From Candidatus Helarchaeota archaeon (GTDB taxonomy: Archaea; Asgardarchaeota; Lokiarchaeia; Helarchaeales; JABXJV01): a DNA stretch of 6,508 nucleotides. Shown piece by piece: positions 1-4,890 of the stretch; position 1 is the first letter of the stretch; each line of letters opens with the position of its first letter. Both the position numbers and the translations under genes were made by a program. The stretch covers positions 1-6,508 of the forward strand of contig JABXJV010000539.1 in NCBI GenBank assembly GCA_013375355.1, read 5' to 3'. Under the pieces are notes generated by a model. That model saw nothing but the letters and a program-made list of their open reading frames with translations. It had not been told where the DNA came from and ran no database searches.

Positions 1-72
1 AAACCTGTGATAAAACCAATACCAAAACCTGTGATAAAACCAAAACCAAAACCTGTGATAAAACCAAAACCT
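1..72 (+). repeat. Three tandem 24-bp coding repeats (KPVIKPKP)
   Basis: Three head-to-tail 24-bp units lie at 1-24, 25-48 and 49-72, all starting aaacctgtgataaaacca. Units differ at one base each: unit 1 has t where units 2 and 3 have a (position 20, giving Ile rather than Lys), and unit 3 ends in t rather than a. The near-identity at DNA level, not just protein level, points to recent slippage or unequal recombination. The array continues off the left edge, so its full copy number is unknown. Confidence 0.9.
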
Positions 73-255
73 ACAAAAGTGCCTGAAGAAGTTAAAAAAT
101 TAAATCAAGAAAAAGAAAATATCCAATTTAAGATTAAATTGTTAGCGAAACAATACAAAAAAGGCGAAATAAGTGGAACTGTTTTTAAAAATGTTCTTAA
201 GAAATTGGAGGGTAATATGAAAAAATTAGATGAACAGATTGAAAGTTCTAGTTGA
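1..255 (+). CDS. C-terminal part of a Lys/Pro-repeat protein with a short helical C-terminal domain (5' truncated)
   Basis: The reading frame is open from the first base, so this is the last 84 residues of a longer protein; the GTG at position 7 is an internal Val codon inside a repeat, not a start. Residues 1-24 are three copies of the octapeptide KPVIKPKP (the first copy has I in place of K), a stiff, strongly basic linker. Residues about 28-80 are charged and helical, with a hairpin-like pattern (LLAKQYKKGEISGTVFKNVL) reminiscent of the SHOCT-type short C-terminal helix pair in which a 'Y-x-x-G-x-I' turn links two helices. That resemblance is by eye. Function is unknown because the N-terminal domains lie outside the window. 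The gene ends at TGA 253-255, directly followed by a terminator-like hairpin and T-tracts. Confidence 0.75.
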   Translation, partial: KPVIKPIPKPVIKPKPKPVIKPKPTKVPEEVKKLNQEKENIQFKIKLLAKQYKKGEISGTVFKNVLKKLEGNMKKLDEQIESSS

Positions 256-313
256 GAAATATCTTATATTTCAAGAAGATTAATAAGTTTTTTATCTAAA
301 TTATGTTTTTTTT
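256..313 (+). terminator. Hairpin plus T-tracts after the Lys/Pro-repeat gene
   Basis: Immediately after the TGA stop lies a perfect 7-bp inverted repeat, GAAATAT (256-262) and ATATTTC (266-272), with a 3-nt loop. It is followed by a run of six T (288-293) and a run of eight T (306-313). Archaeal termination depends mainly on T-rich tracts in the non-template strand, so the T8 run is the strongest element; the hairpin is AT-rich and may be incidental. Confidence 0.5.
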
Positions 314-406
314 AGTATGTATTAATCAAAAAATGTTAAATCGTTTAAACATTTTATAAATTCAATCAAATACAAATTTCTATTATTTTTAAAGCCAATT
401 GACTTA

Positions 407-415
407 TTTATAAAG
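407..415 (+). promoter_or_regulatory. Candidate TATA box for the coiled-coil/longin operon
   Basis: TTTATAAAG fits an archaeal TATA box. It would place transcription start near 435-440 and leave a leader of about 50 nt before the ATG at 490. The 256-489 intergenic stretch is so AT-rich that a second match (TTTATAAATT, 353-362) also exists, so the choice is tentative. Apart from terminator and promoter elements I see nothing else in this stretch. Confidence 0.35.
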
Positions 416-480
416 TATAACTTTAATAATTACAATTGTATTAATATTCATTATTTGATCAAAACCTCATTTAAAACCAA

Positions 481-485
481 GGTGA
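481..485 (+). promoter_or_regulatory. Shine-Dalgarno GGTGA fixing the ATG at 490
   Basis: The context AAGGTGATTAA-ATG carries GGTGA(T), complementary to the 3' end of archaeal 16S rRNA (AUCACCUCC). The 4-nt gap to the ATG is short, but GGTGA pairs three bases further 5' in the anti-SD than GGAGG does, so the effective spacing is normal. Confidence 0.65.
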
Positions 486-489
486 TTAA

Positions 490-1626
490 ATGCCTGATAT
501 CGAGGATTTAATATCTGATATAGATAAGAAACAGAAAGATGATGCAAGTACAATAAATCGTCTTAGAGCTCTCCAAACTGAAAATACAATGTTAAATGAG
601 AAACTAAAAAAATATGAGACAAAAATCAAAGAATTAGAAGATAAAATGGATGGTATGGTTGATTTTCCAACCGATGTATTAGAATTAAGAGCAATTATAG
701 GTCGTCAACGCGCTGAAATTACATCATTTGAAAGCGAATTAAGCGAAAAAGATTTTAAAATGACTGAACTTACAACTGAATTATCAGTCATAAAAGAAAG
801 ATATGATAAAGTAATGAAGAAATTACAAGAGCAAGGCGCATATGGAGTACGTTTAAAAGAAAAAGACCTAGAGATTGGTGAAATTCAAACTGAATATGAA
901 ACAAAATTAAAATTAAAAGATGATGAAATCAATTCATTAAAAGTAGAGATAAAAGCTATAAAAAGTGGTTTTGATAAAACTAAAATTGATATTGAAAAAG
1001 CTGCTATTGCTGATGTTAAAGGTGAGCTTGTAGAAAAAGACCAGCGAATTAAAACCCTTGAGACTGAATTGGAAACTTATAAAGAATCTTATAATAGATT
1101 TCAAGAACAAGTTAATAAATTGCGAATAAAGTATCATATGGATGGTTTAAAAGAGGATTTAGAAGAATTCGACTTTAAAGAATTAGAAAAGGAATTATCT
1201 CTTCAATTGAAGGAGAAAGATGGAATTATCGAACTAAATGAGGATAAAATTATCAAATTATTAGATAAAGAACAAAAATATATTAAACAAATCGAAGATC
1301 TTCAAACTCAAGTTTTAGAATCGAAAAGAAGTATGGAAGAATATAAAGAACTGAAAGAGGATACAGATAAAATTAAACAAGAAGCGGAAAAGGCAAAAGA
1401 AGAGATGGAAAGCGCTAAAGTTCTCATGGAAAGTATGAAAAAAATTTTAGAAACGGAGCCCACATTACGAATTTTTGTAATAGTAGATGATGCCGGATCC
1501 AGAACTTTAGATCAATTAGCGAAAGCACTTGGGCAATCTATAGCAAATACTCGACGATTAGCTATGGAACTTCAACGAAGAGGTTTAGTAAAAGTTGAAA
1601 ATGACTTAGTTTCTATTCCAAAATAA
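490..1626 (+). CDS. Long coiled-coil protein with C-terminal winged-helix-like domain
   Basis: The 378-residue product is acidic and lysine/glutamate-rich. Residues about 15-318 show heptad-type coiled-coil spacing, interrupted near Pro60 and around 203-230, so the rod is probably segmented. Residues about 322-378 form a compact domain that reads as a winged helix: helix 325-336 (TLRIFVIVDDAG), helix 338-347 (RTLDQLAKALG region), recognition-like helix 350-364 (SIANTRRLAMELQRR), then a short wing to the C-terminus (GLVKVENDLVSIPK). No signal peptide or membrane segment is seen. Within the rod a segment of about 24 residues recurs at 85-108, 141-164 and 181-204 (pattern K-D-x2-I/M-x2-L-x2-E-L/I-x2-I/Y-K-x2-Y/F-D/N-K/R). 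The ATG start has a GGTGA site. The longin-like gene follows after 15 nt, so the two are almost certainly one operon. The winged helix may bind DNA or, as in ESCRT and PCI proteins, protein; I cannot tell which. It is not a recognised named family to me. Confidence 0.85.
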   Translation: MPDIEDLISDIDKKQKDDASTINRLRALQTENTMLNEKLKKYETKIKELEDKMDGMVDFPTDVLELRAIIGRQRAEITSFESELSEKDFKMTELTTELSVIKERYDKVMKKLQEQGAYGVRLKEKDLEIGEIQTEYETKLKLKDDEINSLKVEIKAIKSGFDKTKIDIEKAAIADVKGELVEKDQRIKTLETELETYKESYNRFQEQVNKLRIKYHMDGLKEDLEEFDFKELEKELSLQLKEKDGIIELNEDKIIKLLDKEQKYIKQIEDLQTQVLESKRSMEEYKELKEDTDKIKQEAEKAKEEMESAKVLMESMKKILETEPTLRIFVIVDDAGSRTLDQLAKALGQSIANTRRLAMELQRRGLVKVENDLVSIPK

Positions 1627-1627
1627 A

Positions 1628-1632
1628 GGAGG
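1628..1632 (+). promoter_or_regulatory. Strong Shine-Dalgarno GGAGG that decides a TTG start
   Basis: AAAGGAGGA directly follows the TAA stop of the coiled-coil gene, and GGAGG sits 9 nt before the TTG at 1642. It is the best ribosome binding site in the window. It supports TTG rather than the ATG at codon 34, which would remove the conserved first strands of the longin-like fold. Confidence 0.8.
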
Positions 1633-1641
1633 AAAAAAACC

Positions 1642-2031
1642 TTGCCCCTGGGTATAATCTTATTAAAATGGGATAATGAAATTGGAACATCTTTATTAGC
1701 TCAATATCCGCAGAGATATAAAGTCACAGAACGTTTGTTAATGTCAATTTATTCAACTCATCGTTTACAATCTAATGAACCCTCTTTTGCGGTTACCACA
1801 CAACCTAATATGAAAATCTCTAGCTTTTATTCAGGACTTGAGGGAGAAAACTTTATTGGGATTCCTAACCATATAGTGGCTTTATTATTAAGAAAAGACG
1901 AAAATCCTTTAATTTTTAAAGATATCCTTAAAGAAGCTGCAGGAAATATTTTAAAAAATGTAGATGATCCAAATTTAGAAAAAATAATGTCTGAAACATT
2001 TGATAAAATGAGACGGGCTTCTCGAAAATAA
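1642..2031 (+). CDS. Small stand-alone longin-like domain protein
   Basis: The 129-residue single-domain protein starts at TTG with a strong GGAGG site. The N-terminus (PLGIILLKWDNEIGTSLLAQYP, residues 2-23) matches the opening strand pair of the longin/roadblock-like small proteins common in Asgard archaea, in which a hydrophobic strand is followed by 'W/F-D-x-x-I/x-G-x-x-x-L-x-x-Y-P'. A helix follows at 28-40 (TERLLMSIYSTH), then strands around 48-66 and 71-84 (FIGIPNHIVALLL), and a long helix from 90 to 106 with a further C-terminal helix at 110-126. Longin domains in eukaryotes act in SNAREs, adaptor/coat complexes and GTPase regulators; in Asgard archaea they are thought to partner small GTPases, but no GTPase gene is in this window. 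The upstream coiled-coil gene is its probable partner by operon linkage. Its stop lies 2 nt from the stop of the convergent PLD-like gene. Confidence 0.75.
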   Translation: MPLGIILLKWDNEIGTSLLAQYPQRYKVTERLLMSIYSTHRLQSNEPSFAVTTQPNMKISSFYSGLEGENFIGIPNHIVALLLRKDENPLIFKDILKEAAGNILKNVDDPNLEKIMSETFDKMRRASRK

Positions 2032-2045
2032 TCTTATTTTTCTTC
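2032..2045 (+). terminator. T-rich tract after the longin-like gene, inside the convergent gene
   Basis: The pyrimidine tract TCTTATTTTTCTTC follows the TAA stop at 2029-2031 and could serve as an archaeal T-rich terminator. It lies within the last codons of the opposite-strand gene (which read SEEK-stop), so coding and termination signals would share the same bases. Confidence 0.35.
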
Positions 2046-2639
2046 TGACACTGGAATTAATTCTATTTTTACAAATCTAGGAAGATGTTGCTTAAAAAAC
2101 CTAAGCAAGGTATTTAAATCATTCTTATTTGTTAACATAAAACCAATATTTTGCGTTAAAGTCATTACCATTTCAGCTAAGGCTCCACTAGAAACTAACG
2201 CTCGTTCTTTGTCTTTTATGATTAAAAAGGATCTGGTTGTAGGATTGGTAAAACTTTTTATCAGTTCATTTGATTTAATAGCTTTCAAATTTTCTATATA
2301 TTGTTTAAGGTCTTTAGTTTTTAATTGATCCATTTCTGCTGTAATTATCATTACATTTACCTTTTTATTGACCTTATCAAATAATTTTCCTAAATATTTT
2401 TTATCAATTACAGGTGTAATGATTAATAATTCTTCTTTAGCACCATCAATTAATTCATCTGCGATTTTTTGGCAGTCCAATGATGATTCAAGTGGCTTTC
2501 CAGTCACTATTTTATATTGAGCAAAAATATTATAAATCTGTTCTTGAAGCGCCTTAATTTCTTGCTTTAATTTTTGGTTCTGATTATAAAGATCTTTGGA
2601 CATTTTCTTTAGGGATTCTATTTCTATCTCATCTGACAT
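2034..2639 (-). CDS. Coiled-coil protein with a catalytically degenerate PLD-like domain
   Basis: The product has 201 residues. Residues 5-42 form a coiled coil (IEIESLKKMSKDL onward). Residues about 52-192 read as one phospholipase D-like alpha/beta domain: helix DCQKIADELIDGAKEE, strand LLIITP (71-76), strand VNVMIIT (94-100), then NPTTRSFLIIKDKERALVSSG (132-152) and a final 'IGFMLTNKNDLNTLLRFFKQHL' segment. The position of the catalytic HxKx4D motif reads R136-x-F138-x4-D143, so His and Lys are replaced while Asp remains. Phosphodiesterase activity is therefore unlikely. A similar inactive PLD-like domain is known in the middle of TrmB-type archaeal regulators, but here there is no winged helix at the N-terminus. 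A sensing or scaffolding role is plausible inference. The ATG start has only a weak GTGAG site about 7 nt upstream. It converges on the longin-like gene with a 2-nt gap. Confidence 0.7.
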   Translation of the reverse strand: MSDEIEIESLKKMSKDLYNQNQKLKQEIKALQEQIYNIFAQYKIVTGKPLESSLDCQKIADELIDGAKEELLIITPVIDKKYLGKLFDKVNKKVNVMIITAEMDQLKTKDLKQYIENLKAIKSNELIKSFTNPTTRSFLIIKDKERALVSSGALAEMVMTLTQNIGFMLTNKNDLNTLLRFFKQHLPRFVKIELIPVSEEK

Positions 2640-2712
2640 AACAAACTCACATCGTTTCTTAATTTTTTAATTAATGGTATGATAATTAATTTCAATTCAA
2701 ATTTAAATCTAA

Positions 2713-2723
2713 TTTTATATAAG
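2713..2723 (-). promoter_or_regulatory. Candidate TATA box for the PLD-like gene
   Basis: Read on the minus strand the site is CTTATATAAAA, a good archaeal TATA match. Transcription would begin near 2690, giving a leader of about 50 nt, similar to the leader predicted for the coiled-coil operon. Confidence 0.4.
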
Positions 2724-2767
2724 TAATTTAAATATTTTTTTAAGCAGACGTTTTTAATGACTTTTCA

Positions 2768-2789
2768 GTAAAAAATATATTATTTTTAC
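2768..2789. repeat. Inverted repeat GTAAAAA...TTTTTAC upstream of the PLD-like gene
   Basis: Perfect 7-bp arms GTAAAAA (2768-2774) and TTTTTAC (2783-2789) flank an 8-nt AT-only spacer. It sits about 45 bp upstream of the candidate TATA box of the PLD-like gene and about 65 bp downstream of the zinc-ribbon gene's stop. It could be an operator for a dimeric regulator or a weak terminator hairpin, but in DNA this AT-rich chance is a real possibility. Confidence 0.25.
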
Positions 2790-2831
2790 AAATATTCCCA
2801 TTTTTTCAATAAATATTAGCTATATTATAAT

Positions 2832-2839
2832 AAAAAAAA
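2832..2839 (-). terminator. T8 tract after the zinc-ribbon gene
   Basis: On the minus strand an uninterrupted run of eight T lies 15 nt beyond the TAA stop of the zinc-ribbon gene, the form of a typical archaeal intrinsic terminator. There is no convincing GC hairpin, and archaea do not need one. Confidence 0.5.
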
Positions 2840-2854
2840 TAGGAGTATTTAATT

Positions 2855-3178
2855 TTAAAATAGTTGTGAACCACAAAAAATACAAAACTTTGAATCTGCT
2901 GGTAAAGTTCTTGAACAAGCTTTGCAAATCAATGTTTTTTTAATTTCAGATTTTTCAAGATTTTGAGAAGGTTTGCTACTTAAAGAATCATCAATAATTG
3001 GAATGTTGATGGAATCAGAGTAAAGCCTTCCTACAGCTTCTAATGGGACACCTTTTTCGACACTGGAATTATAAGAAGTTTGAATATCATTTTTTGTTGT
3101 TTTTAAATGTTGCATACCATAGTACATACAAATCATAAATCCATATACAAATAGAAAACTGAGTATTAACCAAATCAT
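2855..3178 (-). CDS. Membrane-anchored protein with C-terminal zinc ribbon
   Basis: The 107-residue product has one hydrophobic segment at residues 2-22 (IWLILSFLFVYGFMICMYYG), which reads as an uncleaved N-terminal transmembrane anchor because no signal peptidase site is evident. A polar, Ser/Lys-rich linker spans 26-80. The C-terminus is a short zinc ribbon with C85-x2-C88-x10-C99-x2-C102 followed by Gly, the common pattern of stand-alone 'zinc-ribbon' domains. Such membrane plus zinc-ribbon proteins are widespread in archaea and mostly uncharacterised; this one is too generic for a function call. The ATG has an AAAGGT site 8 nt upstream. It lies 107 bp downstream of the NUDIX gene on the same strand, and no T-tract is seen between them on that strand, so read-through from the NUDIX gene is possible. 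Confidence 0.75.
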   Translation of the reverse strand: MIWLILSFLFVYGFMICMYYGMQHLKTTKNDIQTSYNSSVEKGVPLEAVGRLYSDSINIPIIDDSLSSKPSQNLEKSEIKKTLICKACSRTLPADSKFCIFCGSQLF

Positions 3179-3285
3179 TAACTTTGACCTTTCCCTTTTA
3201 TTGAACCTAATATAAAAATCATCTGATTTGGATAAATAAATTCGATCTTTTATGGAAAATGTATATTTTTTTATGTAATTTTATG

Positions 3286-4020
3286 TTAAATAAGATGGCA
3301 TCTTTCAAGTTCTTTAATTTGATTTTTATTCATTAAACCCCTTAAACAAGCATACTGGGGTGGAATGATTTTAATCTCCTTTTTTCTGTATTTTTTTAAT
3401 GAAGCTTTTGGTGTTAACCATTCATAATCTGCTATTTCTTTATAATCTGGGTCTATTCTTTGTTGTCCCTCAGGTAATTTAGTGAGAAAAAATCGTGTAT
3501 CAAATCTAATTGGTGCAAGTGGTGGTGTTATAAAATGACGGAAATAATGTAGTTTATCAACGGCATAAAAAAGATCTTCCATTTCCATTATTTCTAACAT
3601 CGAAATTTTGTTTTTGATTAATTTTTCCCTGTGTTCTTGATATCTGCTTATTTCACTTTTATTAGACAAATCAACTAACTGGTCCCCCTTGTATGCGATT
3701 AAAATGCCAACTTCTTCAAAAACTTCTCGAATTGCTGCGATCCAGAAACTCAATGCAATTTTTTTCTCTTTAAAAGATGTCTTCTGATTGAGTAAAATAT
3801 TATAAGCTTGATTAATATTACGTCCCCTGCATCTTTTTAAATTCCTTTCAATGTAATCATCATCTTTTATTTTCCCTCCAGGAAAGGCATGAAATCCCCC
3901 TAAAAATTTCATCGTCTCTGACCTTTTAATCAGCAAGATTTCAAAATCCGTATCCGCTGTCTCTTCAAAATTTTTCCGAATTAGAATAACACTTGCAGCA
4001 TACTTTGGGACTACTTCCAT
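3286..4020 (-). CDS. NUDIX hydrolase, NUDT19-like with a split NUDIX box
   Basis: The 244-residue product (from ATG at 4020) carries FPGGKI (GG at 48-49) and AAIREVFEEVGI (R98 E99, E102 E103, G105), the two halves of the NUDIX box that holds the metal-binding glutamates. About 35 extra residues separate them compared with the canonical GX5EX7REUXEEXGU motif. That insertion, together with the downstream H-F-I-T-P (162-166) and R-F-D-T-R-F-F (172-178) segments, is typical of the NUDT19/RP2p-like branch, whose animal members hydrolyse CoA and acyl-CoA diphosphate bonds. The substrate here is unproven. A TTG at 4038 would add six residues (WKDKK...), but it lacks a Shine-Dalgarno, while the ATG has GGAAAG about 8 nt upstream. 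It is divergent from the ORF at 4114, sharing a short AT-rich promoter region. Confidence 0.85.
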   Translation of the reverse strand: MEVVPKYAASVILIRKNFEETADTDFEILLIKRSETMKFLGGFHAFPGGKIKDDDYIERNLKRCRGRNINQAYNILLNQKTSFKEKKIALSFWIAAIREVFEEVGILIAYKGDQLVDLSNKSEISRYQEHREKLIKNKISMLEIMEMEDLFYAVDKLHYFRHFITPPLAPIRFDTRFFLTKLPEGQQRIDPDYKEIADYEWLTPKASLKKYRKKEIKIIPPQYACLRGLMNKNQIKELERCHLI

Positions 4021-4078
4021 CTTTTTGTCTTTCCACAATTTAAATTCTTAAATAACAATTCAAACAAAACTTTAAAAA

Positions 4079-4089
4079 TTTAATAAAAG
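4079..4089 (+). promoter_or_regulatory. Candidate TATA box in the divergent promoter region
   Basis: TTTAATAAAAG lies about 29 nt before the ATG at 4114. If real, transcription would start nearly at the start codon, giving a leaderless or very short-leader mRNA. That would agree with the lack of a clear Shine-Dalgarno there. AT-rich context makes this uncertain. Confidence 0.25.
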
Positions 4090-4113
4090 TAAGATATTTT
4101 TCGAGTTGAAGAA

Positions 4114-4494
4114 ATGAAGAAAAAATTTACAGATGAAAATATTAAAAAAATAATAAGAAAAGAGCTTCAGAAAGATGAAGATGAAGGAATGAAGTTATAT
4201 CAACAGCTATTCAATAGAAAAATAACGGAGGAAGAATTTAATAATAAAATTAAATCAACAAAGGGATATAATATATGGTGGGGTGTCGAATCCTCTTGGT
4301 CCCTTAAGAATGTAAAGATAAATTCTATAAAAGAATTAGAAAAAGGACTTTTTGAAATATCCACAACCTGCACAATGGAACGATATAGCTCTCATACTTT
4401 CTCTCCAGATGAGCATGCCCTTGAAAGTATTGCTACGATAATCATTAAAGTCAATGATGCTCTTAAAGTTAGGGAATTTAATTTCAAGTGGTGA
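4114..4494 (+). CDS. Uncharacterised 126-aa protein
   Basis: I do not recognise this protein. Residues 1-48 are strongly charged and helical (KKKFTDENIKKIIRKEL, then KITEEEFNNKI). Residues 52-126 are rich in aromatic and beta-branched residues and look like beta strands (YNIWWGVE, SWSLKNVKI, GLFEISTTCTMERY, SIATIIIKVND, LKVREFNFKW). A helix-plus-curved-sheet arrangement such as an NTF2-like or cystatin-like fold is conceivable, but that is a guess. There is no signal peptide or membrane segment. The ATG has no clear Shine-Dalgarno. The TGA stop at 4492-4494 is followed, after one sense codon, by the next ORF in the same frame. Confidence 0.65.
   Translation: MKKKFTDENIKKIIRKELQKDEDEGMKLYQQLFNRKITEEEFNNKIKSTKGYNIWWGVESSWSLKNVKINSIKELEKGLFEISTTCTMERYSSHTFSPDEHALESIATIIIKVNDALKVREFNFKW
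4490..4494 (+). promoter_or_regulatory. Shine-Dalgarno GGTGA overlapping the upstream stop
   Basis: GGTGA contains the TGA stop of the 126-aa ORF and lies 3 nt before the TTG at 4498. Its form and short spacing match the GGTGA site used at 490. It suggests coupled re-initiation by terminating ribosomes. Confidence 0.45.
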
Positions 4495-4497
4495 ACC

Positions 4498-4872
4498 TTG
4501 GAAGAAATACAAAAAGGGGAATTTGTCTCTTGGGAATCAGAAAATATTATTAGCATTTTACTAAAATTAAACGAAAACATTACCAAATATACAATAATTC
4601 CAAAGGATATAAATTATTTAATTGTATGGGCACGAACCAAAGAAAAATGGAGCACTTTTGAATATTATAAGGAAAAAAAAGACCTAGATACTAGTAAAAA
4701 AGGCAATTATTCTTTGTTTAAGGATGCTAAAAAGTATTTATTGAAATTAGATAATGAAGAATTTGTTTTACCACATGGATTGCCTAAGGAAAATCCTTTA
4801 GTGGCTATAAAATCTAAAAAACCTTCAAAATTCAAAAAATTTAAACAGAAGAAATTGGGTGATGTTTGGTAA
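4498..4872 (+). CDS. Uncharacterised 124-aa protein with basic C-terminal tail (TTG start, same frame as upstream ORF)
   Basis: I do not recognise this protein. It contains no methionine codon at all, so the only plausible initiation is the TTG at 4498 with its GGTGA site; the alternative is that it is the C-terminal half of a longer protein interrupted by the TGA at 4492. Residues 10-46 alternate hydrophobic strands and a helix (FVSWESENIISILLKLN, then YLIVWARTK), and residues 70-97 contain YSLFKDAKKYLLKLDNEEF. The last 20 residues are very basic (K105 to K119 contains nine Lys), which could bind nucleic acid or acidic lipid. It converges on the radical SAM gene with an 18-nt gap. Confidence 0.55.
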   Translation: MEEIQKGEFVSWESENIISILLKLNENITKYTIIPKDINYLIVWARTKEKWSTFEYYKEKKDLDTSKKGNYSLFKDAKKYLLKLDNEEFVLPHGLPKENPLVAIKSKKPSKFKKFKQKKLGDVW

Positions 4873-4890
4873 ATTTATAATTCTGGTTAA

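Noticed and set aside
1..72. CRISPR-like array
   Set aside because: The 24-bp units are directly adjacent with no spacers and are in frame within a coding region.
937..1137. Minus-strand ORF of 66 residues inside the coiled-coil gene
   Set aside because: It is antisense to a well-supported gene, its Phe/Ser/Ile-rich product is the expected mirror of Lys/Glu-rich codons, and it has no ribosome binding site.
2010..2023. Short hairpin GAGA-CGGGCT-TCTC near the longin-like stop, as a terminator for the minus-strand gene
   Set aside because: The stem is only 4 bp, lies inside coding sequence, and is followed on the minus strand only by ATTTTATC, so chance is the simpler explanation.
4021..4038. 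Six-residue extension of the NUDIX protein from TTG 4038
   Set aside because: There is no Shine-Dalgarno before this TTG, while the ATG at 4020 has GGAAAG at suitable spacing.
4492..4494. TGA as a selenocysteine codon
   Set aside because: No cysteine-like active-site context surrounds it and no SECIS-like stem was apparent by eye; kept only as a minor option in the findings.
4392..4586. Minus-strand ORF of 64 residues across the junction of the two unrecognised plus-strand ORFs
   Set aside because: It is antisense to both coding frames, has no recognisable domain or Shine-Dalgarno, and is short enough to arise by chance.
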